Shown one piece after another: positions 53,583-62,296 of a stretch of DNA of 64,000 nucleotides. Each line of letters starts with the position of its first letter. The first letter of the stretch is position 1. The position numbers and the translations under genes are program-made. Below the pieces are notes generated by a model. That model saw only the letters and a program-made list of their open reading frames with translations. It searched no databases and had not been told where the DNA came from. The stretch lies in the NCBI GenBank assembly GCA_927797885.1, contig OV696605.1, positions 781,157-845,156 on the forward strand. The letters are read 5' to 3'. This DNA is from Gloeomargaritales cyanobacterium VI4D9. GTDB lineage: Bacteria > Cyanobacteriota > Cyanobacteriia > Gloeomargaritales > Gloeomargaritaceae.

Positions 53583-54116
53583 CTTTTGTATCTTCTTCTT
53601 GCCAGTTCTCTATCAATTCTTCGCCTTGAGTAATATCATTTCTTTCCCCTACTGTGACTCTCAATTCTAGCGGATTCCCCAATCCATCTACACTCGCATG
53701 AATCTTAGTGCTGTATCCCCCCCGGCTTCCCTTTTTTCCGACGAAGGGTGCGCTCGAACCGTAGTTGAATCAATAATTAGATGCTCTAAATCAGGGTCTT
53801 CAATGAAATACTTGAACATTTCCACACTCCAAAACGACTCCACCGATGAAATCTTTGATAAATTGTGTACCATTTGCCATATGCTTCCGGGAGATAACGC
53901 CAAGGCGCACCAAAGCCATCCAGAGAACTGCTTCAATAAACTGCCTGCATCCCACTTCTTTCCCATAGCGAAGTGTGGCGTAGCCATATATTGACTCTGT
54001 CTTCTGTCTGCAAAAAAGCAAGTATCTTCTGCCATTTATTTTCATCTAAAACAACAAGACTCATCTCCTTCCTTCCATAAACAATCCCCTCTGTTTTACA
54101 TAAGATCAACACGACC

Positions 54117-54217
54117 TATAGCAATCCTATTTGATTAACCAACAAAAATTTCCCAGAACCAAGGACGGGGGCGGTGCCCCTGCGACCCCTATTCCATTTT
54201 CATTTAGGATTGCTATA
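54117..54217. mobile_element. MITE-1 copy (101 bp, short form)
   Basis: It has complete ends and core. Its left TA is the right flank of the IS427-like element, so that element inserted exactly at the MITE border. To its right, a minus-strand start at 54276 (MDTDQKAQMQAHVRAI) is cut by the MITE, probably a truncated gene or transposase remnant. Nothing else is seen up to 54520. Confidence 0.85.
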
Positions 54218-54520
54218 GTTTGGATAATGATCGCTCGGACATGGGCTTGCATCTGCGCTTTTTGGTCTGTGTCCATAGGAGATTTGCGACTAAGAGAGTT
54301 GGTCACAGTGTCGCCTAATTCACAAAAACAACCCCAAGCATTTATACTCATTAGAAAAATGGGATGCACTTGAATCATAGCGCACTCATCTGAATATTTG
54401 AAAGAACAGGAGGGAAATGCCTATTGATGGAAGTACCATAACTTGGAAAGTTTTTTGTAAGTTTAAGCGTCACCAACTCCAGGTTTGGGTGAGGAATCGG
54501 AGCATCATAGAAGTTCCAGG

Positions 54521-55477
54521 TCAATCAGAGTTTTTAGGTTTAAATAATCTCACCAACCAAGTACCCAGTCCTTTACCCAATAAGCCAAGTATCAAGTTCT
54601 TGAGCAATCGTTTTGTCGGGCTAATACTCCTTTGTATTTTATTGCGGACATCAAAGAATTTCCGTTGCAATTTGTATGTAATTGTGCGCTCATAGTAGGG
54701 TTGCCCCCCCCACCAAATCCATCTTTTGTAATTCTTTTCCCATTGGGGGAAATGCCATCCATTCCAGAATTTGGGTTGACTATAAGCGTGAATAATTTTG
54801 GCATTGTGGATATAATCTTTTTGGCTAGGGTGACAGTCGTAAATTAATGGGTTTAGAGATTTTTCCACATCAATATTAAATTCTTGCCAAAGCAAAGTAA
54901 ATACAGCCGTTTCCGGTAACCACAAAGCATCGGCGTATTTTTCTAAGGCGAAATAGCACCACTCCCACATTTTTTGATGGTTAGGTAGATGATCCCAAAC
55001 AACATGAAAAGAGCCATGAAAACTTTCTTTATTCATATCATAGCCATCAATTTCTTGGTAGAACATATCTCGAATTGGATTTGTGGCTGAAACCACTCGC
55101 CACCCCGATGGACAAGCTTTGAATATTTCTGATAAATCCCCTTGAATAAGGATGTCATAATCCGAAAAGATAACCCGTTCATATTCTTGGAGTAGTCTTA
55201 ATGATTCAAACTTAGAAAACACCATTGGGGTAAAATAATTTCGTGCAGAATCGTTAAGTTTTGAAACTTCAAATGGGAAACTATACTCATAGAATCTAGT
55301 GGGCAAAATTCGACTGAGAAGTTTCTTGTCTCGGTTGCTGATACCATCATGGAAAATGACAACTTCATCAATGAAATTTAGGCAGTACTTTTTGATGTCC
55401 ATCATTACCGATGCGGCGGCAAAAGTAAAATTAGAAGTCAATCCGAAAGCCCAACAGGTTTTTTTATATCTTTCCAT
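54521..55477 (-). CDS. Glycosyltransferase family 8-like protein
   Basis: The 318-residue sugar transferase has a nucleotide-sugar DxD motif in VIFSDYDILIQGDL and a late IIHAYSQPKFWNGWH segment with the metal-binding His expected in GT8 enzymes. The C-terminus is basic and hydrophobic (KNLILGLLGKGLGTWLVRLF) and may touch the membrane. AT-rich codon use differs from the backbone. It is 11 bp downstream of the capsule-type gene, so the two are an operon, probably acquired. Confidence 0.82.
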   Translation of the reverse strand: MERYKKTCWAFGLTSNFTFAAASVMMDIKKYCLNFIDEVVIFHDGISNRDKKLLSRILPTRFYEYSFPFEVSKLNDSARNYFTPMVFSKFESLRLLQEYERVIFSDYDILIQGDLSEIFKACPSGWRVVSATNPIRDMFYQEIDGYDMNKESFHGSFHVVWDHLPNHQKMWEWCYFALEKYADALWLPETAVFTLLWQEFNIDVEKSLNPLIYDCHPSQKDYIHNAKIIHAYSQPKFWNGWHFPQWEKNYKRWIWWGGQPYYERTITYKLQRKFFDVRNKIQRSISPTKRLLKNLILGLLGKGLGTWLVRLFKPKNSD

Positions 55478-55488
55478 AGTTATGAATC

Positions 55489-57180
55489 CTATAAATCATG
55501 GTTGTTTACATAAATATTTCCTAAGCTAGATTGAGCCAAATATGACACGAGAGAATTGGTCAAATTTTCCATTTGTTGCTCAATATCTTTTGGGGGCAGG
55601 TAAAAGGAAGTCTCTTCTAAAGCTTGTAGAAACAGTTTCAACTTATCTGGATCAGGTTTGAAGTTTTCATCAATGATTTTACGAATAGCGCTTTGGCAAT
55701 CTTCAATGGTAGAAATTTGTAGTACGCCGGGAGCATATTGGTACACATAGTGACCAAACATGAGCACGGGTTTTCCCTTGAAAAGAGCTTCCCAGCCAAC
55801 AGTACCTGTAGCAGTAGCCACGGCTAGGGCATTCTTTGTTAGCTCAAAGGTATTATACTTCCTCGTAATCAAGCGTACATTTGGTATCGCAAGCATTTCT
55901 TGGTAAAACTTAATGGAGCGATAGAAGGCATCTTGATTGGGATGTTCCTTCACATAAATGAGTACATCATCAGGAACACAGTATGCCAGCATTTGGACAA
56001 TCAGCAGTTGATTGGCGAAAATACCTGCTACTGGCATTGTTGTCGCTTCGGGTTGATAGTGCAATGCCACATAGATATACTTCTGACTCAAATCAGGTTC
56101 TATGGCATGGTTTTCATAGAAGCCAAATAGTTCAAGTCGTTTTAGATTAAGTAGGATTTCCTCTCGTTGACTCTCTAATTTTTCTTGGCTTCTGCGTAAT
56201 TGGAGAATTAAATAATTTTTAAATCGCCGAATCAACCAGACATCTAAGGTGATCAATCTTAGCCAAAGGTCCATATCTTTCAATTTAACTTGTAGCGTTT
56301 CCCAAAAGCCATATTTAATCCTGCTTCCGTGCGGCTTCAAAGGTAACAGCAACCTAATTATCATACGTTTCAGAAATAACCTAATATTGAGCAATTTTAA
56401 TTGCAATTTGAGATTTTTTATAAACTTGGCATCATCCAGGTGTGAAAAGACTTTTCTTCGAGGTTCGATGTACTCCTGCCACTCTTTAGTTTGCGTATAC
56501 ATGGGTATAGGATTTGGATCATGGGTTTGACGGTCGTAGTGTGCTTGCATCACTTCGGATAACTGGATCGTACTCCCATTCTTGTTTTGAAGTAACTCTT
56601 GATACCTCATGTAGGTATTGACCGCAGATTTCTCCCAATCCTCAATCCATATAAATCTATCAGTAAGAGGAGTCCAAGATAGAGATAAAAACTTTATATT
56701 TTTTAGCTTGCATAGACTATAGACAAAATTATCAAATGCAATATGAGGGACAGAAAATTCCACTACCAAGTTAATTTTATGGGTATCTAAAAACCAATTC
56801 CAGTATCTCAAGTGTTTAAAATATAAGTTGTAGAAATAATCAAAAAAATTGCTTTCTTCAACAAAAGATTGATTGGCCGAGCGATCGTTCCATCTAAAAA
56901 TAATCATTCCGAAAGATAAAACGTCTTCAAAGGAAACAGATTCAATAACATCTTCATCAAGAGGAGGAATCTCATGCCAGTCAACATAAGATTCATACTC
57001 ACCAGCAATAACTTTGTTGCCATCTAAATAATTGATCTTATCATTAGGAATCTGTTGATCACCAACGCAGAGGCAGTAATCTAAATTCATTTTGGGGTAA
57101 AGATCATTGAGTATCCATTGATCACGATAAGGCTCCATAAAAGATATGATGATCGCCCTAAACACAGGGGTTACCCTCAA
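55489..57180 (-). CDS. Capsule polysaccharide biosynthesis-type protein
   Basis: A 563-residue soluble protein. The C-terminal third resembles capsule biosynthesis (KpsS/KpsC-like) transferases: YVALHYQPEATTMP, VYVKEHPNQ-type (IYVKEHPNQ) and TATGTVGWEALFKGKPVLMFG. A basic helical middle and a distinct N-terminal domain precede it. It probably acts with the GT8 protein on a surface glycan. The gene is markedly AT-rich relative to neighbours. Confidence 0.78.
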   Translation of the reverse strand: MRVTPVFRAIIISFMEPYRDQWILNDLYPKMNLDYCLCVGDQQIPNDKINYLDGNKVIAGEYESYVDWHEIPPLDEDVIESVSFEDVLSFGMIIFRWNDRSANQSFVEESNFFDYFYNLYFKHLRYWNWFLDTHKINLVVEFSVPHIAFDNFVYSLCKLKNIKFLSLSWTPLTDRFIWIEDWEKSAVNTYMRYQELLQNKNGSTIQLSEVMQAHYDRQTHDPNPIPMYTQTKEWQEYIEPRRKVFSHLDDAKFIKNLKLQLKLLNIRLFLKRMIIRLLLPLKPHGSRIKYGFWETLQVKLKDMDLWLRLITLDVWLIRRFKNYLILQLRRSQEKLESQREEILLNLKRLELFGFYENHAIEPDLSQKYIYVALHYQPEATTMPVAGIFANQLLIVQMLAYCVPDDVLIYVKEHPNQDAFYRSIKFYQEMLAIPNVRLITRKYNTFELTKNALAVATATGTVGWEALFKGKPVLMFGHYVYQYAPGVLQISTIEDCQSAIRKIIDENFKPDPDKLKLFLQALEETSFYLPPKDIEQQMENLTNSLVSYLAQSSLGNIYVNNHDL

Positions 57181-57245
57181 AGTAATTACGCATTGACATT
57201 AAATTAAGTATACCCGAATAAGGTTTCCCGTTTCATCCATTGCCC

Positions 57246-57851
57246 TTACCCTCCCCCCAAGGCTTGCGTAAGGACGTACAAGGCTCCCACTAAAATTGCT
57301 CCGCCCGCCCAACGCATGGTGGCTGGTGGACAGTACCGCCGGATCAGTTGCCCCGCCAATAAACCCAAGCCATTCAACCCCAAGGTCGCCAGGGCAAACC
57401 CCAACCCATAACTCCACCCCGAGACATCCCCAGGCATCTCAGTTCCGTGGGCATAACCATGAAAAAGTGCCAAAAAGCCCACCAAGGGGGCACTGGCGGC
57501 TAGGGGCAAACGGGTGCCTAGCAGAACCAACACCCCAAAAATCACATCCGAAGCGATAATTGCCGGTTCCACGCCGGGTAAGGGTACCCCAACCATCCCC
57601 CCAACCGCCCCCAGGGTCATCACGCCCACAAACGCCAGGGGCACCACCCACAGTGCCATGCCCCCCAGTTCCGTAGCCCACAGCCCCACCGCCAGCATCG
57701 CCAGCAGATGGTCTAAGCCACCGAGGGGGTGTTCCAAGCCATGCCAAAAGCCGTGGGTGACCCCGGCCTGCACGTGAGCCAGACTGGCGGGAGCCACCAG
57801 GAACAGCCAAGTGAGGCACAATAACCAGCCAAAAGAGTACCGCTTCCGCAT
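57246..57851 (-). CDS. hupE: HupE/UreJ family nickel/cobalt permease
   Basis: The 201-residue membrane protein begins with a cleavable-looking signal (SFGWLLCLTWLFLVAPASLA) followed by HVQAG. It has the His motif HGFWHGLEHPLGGLDHLLAM and the later FHGYAHGTE, both metal-contact motifs of HupE/UreJ. It imports Ni or Co for hydrogenase, urease or cobalamin. The ATG at 57851 fits the family; it is 43 bp downstream of the CRP-like gene on the same strand. Confidence 0.9.
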   Translation of the reverse strand: MRKRYSFGWLLCLTWLFLVAPASLAHVQAGVTHGFWHGLEHPLGGLDHLLAMLAVGLWATELGGMALWVVPLAFVGVMTLGAVGGMVGVPLPGVEPAIIASDVIFGVLVLLGTRLPLAASAPLVGFLALFHGYAHGTEMPGDVSGWSYGLGFALATLGLNGLGLLAGQLIRRYCPPATMRWAGGAILVGALYVLTQALGGG

Positions 57852-57894
57852 GGGATGACCGCAAACCAATAGGCAAACCTGTTTGATTGTAGCC

Positions 57895-58584
57895 CTAACT
57901 GTCCACCAATGCTTCCAGTTTCCGGCGATCCGGCAGGTAAAAATGCTCCGCATCCGGGCGGGTGAGCAGTCCCTCTTGTTCTAGCTTTTTCAGTACCCGG
58001 GTGACGGTTTCCCGGGTGAGGCCACAGAGATTCCCCAGTTCCCGGTGGGGCAAATTGGGGATCAGTACCCCGCCTTTTTGCACCTGCCCCTGCCCCTCGG
58101 CTAAAAACAGCAACACATCGGCTAACCGGGCACTGCTCTCGGATTCCCGCACCTGGAGGCGGCGGTTGAGTTGTTGAATCCGTTTCACCAATAATTGAGC
58201 CAAGCGAAACCCGACCTGGGGTTCGGTGGTGATCAATTCCCGAAAATCCTGCGCTGGTATGCTTCCCACGGTTACGGGGGTGAGGGTCACCACATCACTG
58301 GAACGGGGGGACGATTCCAGGCTGGCCATTTCCCCAAACAGATTCCCCGGCCCCAGGATATTTAACGTGATGTCCCGGCCTTCCCGATTGTGGGTGACGA
58401 TTTTCACCCAGCCCTGCATGAGTAAATACACACAATCCCCCCAGTCCTGTTCCAGAAGCAGGGTGGCTCCCGCCGGATGTTGCCGCAGTACCAACCGTTG
58501 GCTCGCCCGGTTTTGGATCGGGGTCGGTAGCCCATGAAACAGGAGGGTGGAGTTGAGAAATTCCGTCAGGGGCGGCGGGGGCAT
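57895..58584 (-). CDS. CRP/FNR-family transcription regulator (CRP-like)
   Basis: A 229-residue dimeric regulator with an N-terminal cyclic-nucleotide-binding domain (GEMASLESSPRSSDVV has the Glu and Arg-Ser of a cAMP phosphate cassette) and a C-terminal HTH. The recognition helix contains RETVTRVLKKLE, sharing the R-E-x-x-x-R residues by which E. coli CRP reads TGTGA. This is closer to SYCRP1/CRP than to NtcA. It probably forms a unit with hupE. Confidence 0.88.
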   Translation of the reverse strand: MPPPPLTEFLNSTLLFHGLPTPIQNRASQRLVLRQHPAGATLLLEQDWGDCVYLLMQGWVKIVTHNREGRDITLNILGPGNLFGEMASLESSPRSSDVVTLTPVTVGSIPAQDFRELITTEPQVGFRLAQLLVKRIQQLNRRLQVRESESSARLADVLLFLAEGQGQVQKGGVLIPNLPHRELGNLCGLTRETVTRVLKKLEQEGLLTRPDAEHFYLPDRRKLEALVDS

Positions 58585-58725
58585 CGGCTCCGGGGATGAG
58601 GCTTCTAGGGTTTAGCTGGATTTACTTTATTGTCGGAGAAATCTGGCTCCCTGCCCAGGGGTTGAGTTAATAAATCTGTTAAAATGCACCGTAACCTGGC
58701 CATCACTGTCACAAGGGGGCGGATC

Positions 58726-59754
58726 GTGGGTTTATTCAGTCGCTTTTCACGGGATATGGGGATTGACCTGGGCACGGCCAATACGCTGGTCTATGTGTCC
58801 GGGCGGGGGGTGGTTCTCCAGGAACCCTCGGTGGTGGCCATTGACCAGGATTTGAAAATTCCCCTGGCGGTGGGGGAGGATGCCAAACGGATGTTGGGGC
58901 GAACCCCGGGGAATGTGGTGGCGGTGCGGCCTTTGCGGGATGGGGTGATTGCGGATTTTGATACGGCGGAATTGATGTTGAAGCATTTTATCCGGCAGGT
59001 GCATGGGGGACGGTCTTTGGCGCAACCCCGGATTGTGATCGGCATTCCCAGCGGCGTGACGGGGGTAGAACGGCGGGCGGTGATCGATGCGGCCATGCGT
59101 GCCGGTGCCCGGAAGGTAGATTTGATCGATGAACCGGTGGCGGCGGCAATTGGGGCGGGTCTGCCGGTGGATCAACCGATCGGCAACATGATCGTGGACA
59201 TTGGCGGGGGAACCACGGAAGTGGCGGTGTTGAGTTTGCAGGGGGTAGTGCTGAGCGAATCCGTGCGGGTGGCGGGGGATGAACTCAGCGAAGCGATTAT
59301 GAGCTATATGAAAAAGGTGCATAACCTGGTAATCGGGGAACGGACGGCGGAGGATATTAAAATTGATGCCGGTTCGGCCTACCCGGTGGGGAACGATGAC
59401 CAGATTGTGGAGGTGCGGGGGTTACATTTGCTCTCCGGGTTGCCCCGCACGGTGACGATCAAGGCTCCGGAGGTGCGGGAAAGTATGGCGGAACCCCTGG
59501 CGGTGATTGTGGATGCGGTGAAACGGACGTTGGAGCGCACGCCCCCGGAATTGGCCGCCGATATTGTGGACCGGGGGATTATGCTGGCGGGGGGAGGTGC
59601 CCTACTGCGGGGGCTGGACACCCTGATCAGCCATGAAACCGGGATTGTGGTGCATATTGCCCCAGAACCCCTGAATTGTGTGGTGCTGGGGACGGGCAAG
59701 GTGTTGGAAAGTGCCCGCGGGTTAGACCGGGTGTTCAGCAGTCGTTCCGGTTAG
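58726..59754 (+). CDS. mreB: Rod-shape-determining protein MreB
   Basis: A bacterial actin of 342 residues that guides cell-wall synthesis. It starts MGLFSRFSRDMGIDLGTANT with GTG at 58726 behind GGGGG. Phosphate loops DLGTANT and DIGGGTTE and the GGGALLRGL segment are present. The longer frame starting at 58684 is not family-like. It is first of mreBCD. Confidence 0.96.
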   Translation: MGLFSRFSRDMGIDLGTANTLVYVSGRGVVLQEPSVVAIDQDLKIPLAVGEDAKRMLGRTPGNVVAVRPLRDGVIADFDTAELMLKHFIRQVHGGRSLAQPRIVIGIPSGVTGVERRAVIDAAMRAGARKVDLIDEPVAAAIGAGLPVDQPIGNMIVDIGGGTTEVAVLSLQGVVLSESVRVAGDELSEAIMSYMKKVHNLVIGERTAEDIKIDAGSAYPVGNDDQIVEVRGLHLLSGLPRTVTIKAPEVRESMAEPLAVIVDAVKRTLERTPPELAADIVDRGIMLAGGGALLRGLDTLISHETGIVVHIAPEPLNCVVLGTGKVLESARGLDRVFSSRSG

Positions 59755-59796
59755 GGAACAATCGGTGTAGGATGAGGGTAGTTGGCGTGCGGTGCA

Positions 59797-60555
59797 ATGA
59801 CCCGGTTTGAACTCCTCCGGCGGTGGTGGCAACGTTATACCTCGCAAATTCTCGGTGGGGTGGGGGTCGTGGCATTGGCAGTGTATTTACAAACGACCCA
59901 AGCCTGGGTACTGCGGGAACTGTATCGGGGGTTACAGGGGGGGCGGGTGCCGGATACCCGTTTGACGGACAGCCGTTTGCAGGAGTTGGAAACCCAGGTG
60001 CAGGAATTGCAAATCCAAAACCGCCAGCTTCAGCAGTTACTCAACTATCAGCAAAAAATGCCCTTGGCAACGGTGGCGACGACGGTGGTGGGGCGCAGTG
60101 CCGGGCATTGGTGGCATCAGATTTGGGTGGGGGAAGGGAGTGGCAAAGGGATTACGCCAGGGTCGGTGGTGCTGGCACCGGGGGGCTTGGTGGGACGGGT
60201 GTTGGATGTCACGCCCCATACCAGTCGAGTGTTGTTGGTCACGGACCCCAGTAGCAAGGTGGGGGTGATGGTCAACCGTTCCCGGGCGATGGGGATTTTA
60301 GTGGGGCAAGGGACGGGGCAGACGGTGTTGGAGTTTTTTGATAAAAATCCCGATGTGAAACCGGGGGATACGATTGTCACATCTCCTTTTAGCACGATTT
60401 TCCCGGCGGGGATTGCGGTGGGCAAGATTGAGAGTATTGATTGGCGCGCCATGCCTGCGCCCCAAGCGACGGTGCAACTCTATGCCCCGATAGAGCGGTT
60501 GGAATGGGTTTTATTGCATAACTATGGTGCGAAACCGGCTCTCCTCGCTCCCTAG
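59797..60555 (+). CDS. mreC: Rod-shape-determining protein MreC
   Basis: A 252-residue bitopic membrane protein: one N-terminal helix (GGVGVVALAVYLQTT), a coiled coil (LQELETQVQELQIQNRQLQQLL), then the beta-rich MreC core (GITPGSVVLAPGGLVGRV, PGDTIVTS). It links MreB to the periplasmic wall machinery. It overlaps mreD by 32 bp. Confidence 0.94.
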   Translation: MTRFELLRRWWQRYTSQILGGVGVVALAVYLQTTQAWVLRELYRGLQGGRVPDTRLTDSRLQELETQVQELQIQNRQLQQLLNYQQKMPLATVATTVVGRSAGHWWHQIWVGEGSGKGITPGSVVLAPGGLVGRVLDVTPHTSRVLLVTDPSSKVGVMVNRSRAMGILVGQGTGQTVLEFFDKNPDVKPGDTIVTSPFSTIFPAGIAVGKIESIDWRAMPAPQATVQLYAPIERLEWVLLHNYGAKPALLAP

Positions 60556-61057
60556 TTTTGGCGGGGTACTGGCCACCGTCCTGTCGGCATGGGCTTCCCT
60601 GGCGCTCCTGCCCCTGCGGTTACCGGGGATGGAATTGGCGGGGATTGCCCCGGACTGGCCGCTCATCTGGGTGGTGGCCTGGAGTGTGAAACGTACGGCC
60701 TGGCAGGGCTTAATCGCCGGGGTGACCCTGGGGATTTTGCAGGATGCGCTGGTGAATCCGGGGGGGGGTTGGTGGCCGTCCCATGCCTTGGGGTTGGGGG
60801 TGGCGGGGGCGTTGACGGCGCTGTTGCAAAAAGACCGTCTGATTCAGGAGGATTTTATCTCAGTGGCTCTCATTGTCTTTGCGATGGCGGCGATTAGTGA
60901 GACCTTGATGGCTCTGCAATGGAGTGTGCTGGGGCACCGTCCCCTGGGGCAAATTTGGTTGGATCACCAGCGGTTAACCCTGGCGTCGGCGATTTTGAGC
61001 AGTCTGTGGGCACCTTTGGTATATGTGCCCTTGAGTCGGTTGTGGCCGGAGGATTAA
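60524..61057 (+). CDS. mreD: Rod-shape-determining protein MreD
   Basis: A 177-residue protein with about five membrane helices and GILQDALV, the MreD-like central motif. The start overlaps mreC by 32 bp; GTG at 60527 is an alternative. It completes mreBCD. It has a 4-bp convergent overlap with the next gene. Confidence 0.9.
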   Translation: MVRNRLSSLPSFGGVLATVLSAWASLALLPLRLPGMELAGIAPDWPLIWVVAWSVKRTAWQGLIAGVTLGILQDALVNPGGGWWPSHALGLGVAGALTALLQKDRLIQEDFISVALIVFAMAAISETLMALQWSVLGHRPLGQIWLDHQRLTLASAILSSLWAPLVYVPLSRLWPED

Positions 61058-61461
61058 AGCCCTTTTTCTAAAACGGTTTGGATTTCATCCCGTTTGGTTG
61101 TCCAACTGTCCGCCCAACTGGTAACCGGATAGGCTAAGGTGAGGATGCCGTATTCAAAACTGGGGTTGGTGTAGGTGCTTTCGCCCCGGATCAGGACTTT
61201 TTTTAAGCCTTCCTTGAGGGCTTCTTTGCCCAAATCGTCAATACAAATCCCCTTAAATGCTTCAATCAGGGGGCGGAAAAATACCTTGGGTAAATTTTCT
61301 TCGTACTGTTCTGAGTAGCCTTCTGATACAGCCATGATGGTATCCCAATCCACAACCACCGGCACATCAAAACCCGCCGCCGCATCCATTTCCGTTTTGA
61401 GTTTGGGGTATTTGTTTTCCTGAAATGCCTTGATTGCCCGCCGTTCGGTCAAACCCATCAT
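61054..61461 (-). CDS. Hypothetical protein (135 aa)
   Basis: A soluble protein with MGLTERRAIKAFQENKYP start, a central VPVVVDWDTI and a C-terminal TSWADSWTTKRDEIQTVLE. The ATG at 61461 is preceded by GGGAGA. It looks conserved, with low sequence complexity nowhere, but I do not recognise the family. Confidence 0.75.
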   Translation of the reverse strand: MMGLTERRAIKAFQENKYPKLKTEMDAAAGFDVPVVVDWDTIMAVSEGYSEQYEENLPKVFFRPLIEAFKGICIDDLGKEALKEGLKKVLIRGESTYTNPSFEYGILTLAYPVTSWADSWTTKRDEIQTVLEKGL

Positions 61462-61494
61462 ATTTCTCCCTTTCGCCATATCGCCCTGTATCAT

Positions 61495-61669
61495 AGCTGA
61501 TTTGCCAACACTCTGACCATGCCTATGTGAATGATGAATGCGGATGGCACCAGGACATTACCTATCAAGGGCACTTCTAAATGTAAGCTCCAGGAGCGCA
61601 CCCCCCGGACTTGGCTCTCTAGAATCTCTGTATTCCGGCAATAGATTGTTTGGCTAATTCAAATAAACA
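61495..61669. other. Intergenic DNA with a lone MITE-2-like end
   Basis: GGGCACTTCTAA at 61569-61580 looks like one MITE-2 end, followed by a decayed core (GGAGCGCACCCCCCGG). No matching right end was found before the MITE-1 at 61670. No gene is seen. Confidence 0.4.
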
Positions 61670-61788
61670 TATAGCAATCCTAAATGAGGACGGAACAGGG
61701 GTCGCAGGGGCACCGCCCCCGTCAAAGAAGCACCTGCGGTGTATGGTTCTGGAAAATTCTCGTTTGTAAATCAAGTAGGATTGCTATA
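61670..61788. mobile_element. MITE-1 copy (119 bp, intermediate form)
   Basis: Complete ends. It has the AAGCACCTGCGGTGTA block but not the GCCTACGGCACGC block, so it is intermediate between short and long forms. Confidence 0.85.
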
Positions 61789-61865
61789 GCAATTTCACTT
61801 GAATTGTGAGTAAAAATTTTACACCTGTAGAGTTCAGTGTTCTTAATAGAAATATCACCTGAATT

Positions 61866-61986
61866 GGACACTTCTATTAATTCATGGCTATTGAGAATGA
61901 CCCCTGCATTATTGATAATTGCCAACGAGAGAATGGGGTTTCCAAGCCTGCCGTGTAAGTACAAAAATCCATAAATAGAGGTTCCC
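61866..61986. mobile_element. MITE-2 copy (121 bp, inverted relative to 46026)
   Basis: The ends GGACACTTCTATTAATTC and ATAAATAGAGGTTCCC are mutated. The interior CCTGCCGTGTAAGTACAAAA is the reverse complement of that in the 46026 copy. No clear target duplication is seen. Confidence 0.7.
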
Positions 61987-61990
61987 TAAA

Positions 61991-62131
61991 TATAGCAATC
62001 CTAAATGAGAATGGAACAGAGGGTCGCAGGGGCACCGCCCCCGTAAAAGAAGCACCTGCGGTGTATGGTTCTGAAAAATTTTTGTATGCCTACGGCACGC
62101 AAGCTAATGCAAATCAAGTAGGATTGCTATA
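61991..62131. mobile_element. MITE-1 copy (141 bp, long form)
   Basis: Nearly identical in full to the copy ending arsR (39052-39192). The rest of this 0.8-kb intergenic region holds no gene. Confidence 0.88.
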
Positions 62132-62296
62132 GATGCGCCCGAATTATGAGTAGAAATATACTCAGACATTTAAGGATCGCAGGGCTTAGCCGTGCAACCT
62201 TATGACTCACAGGAATCGTCCCATTTACGTTCGAATGCCCATAGGTAATGGTGGTTTAATTGCCCCCTGTAAGGTAAATTTAGACCAAACCCACCC

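Larger units (their letters stand above)
52234..54064 (-). pseudogene. IS427-like transposase, interrupted and frameshifted
   Basis: The minus-strand start at 54064 gives MSLVVLDENKWQKILAFLQ, typical of IS427-group OrfA. The reading then jumps among frames ([15 protein letters not shown], then [20 protein letters not shown]), and IS4-type copy 3 splits it at 52475-53582. The C-terminal part 52234-52474 reads IEKIGEDKAVIPSKKNR and HLIECFFSQVKAV. Such elements normally use one -1 frameshift, but the number of breaks here suggests a dead copy. Confidence 0.75.
52196..54116 (-). mobile_element. IS5-type (IS427-like) element, about 804 bp, interrupted by IS4-type copy 3
   Basis: Terminal inverted repeats are GGTCGTGTTGATCTT (52196-52210) and AAGATCAACACGACC (54102-54116), a perfect 15 bp. 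A TA flanks each side, consistent with the short duplications of this group. Without the insert and one target duplication it is 804 bp. Confidence 0.85.
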
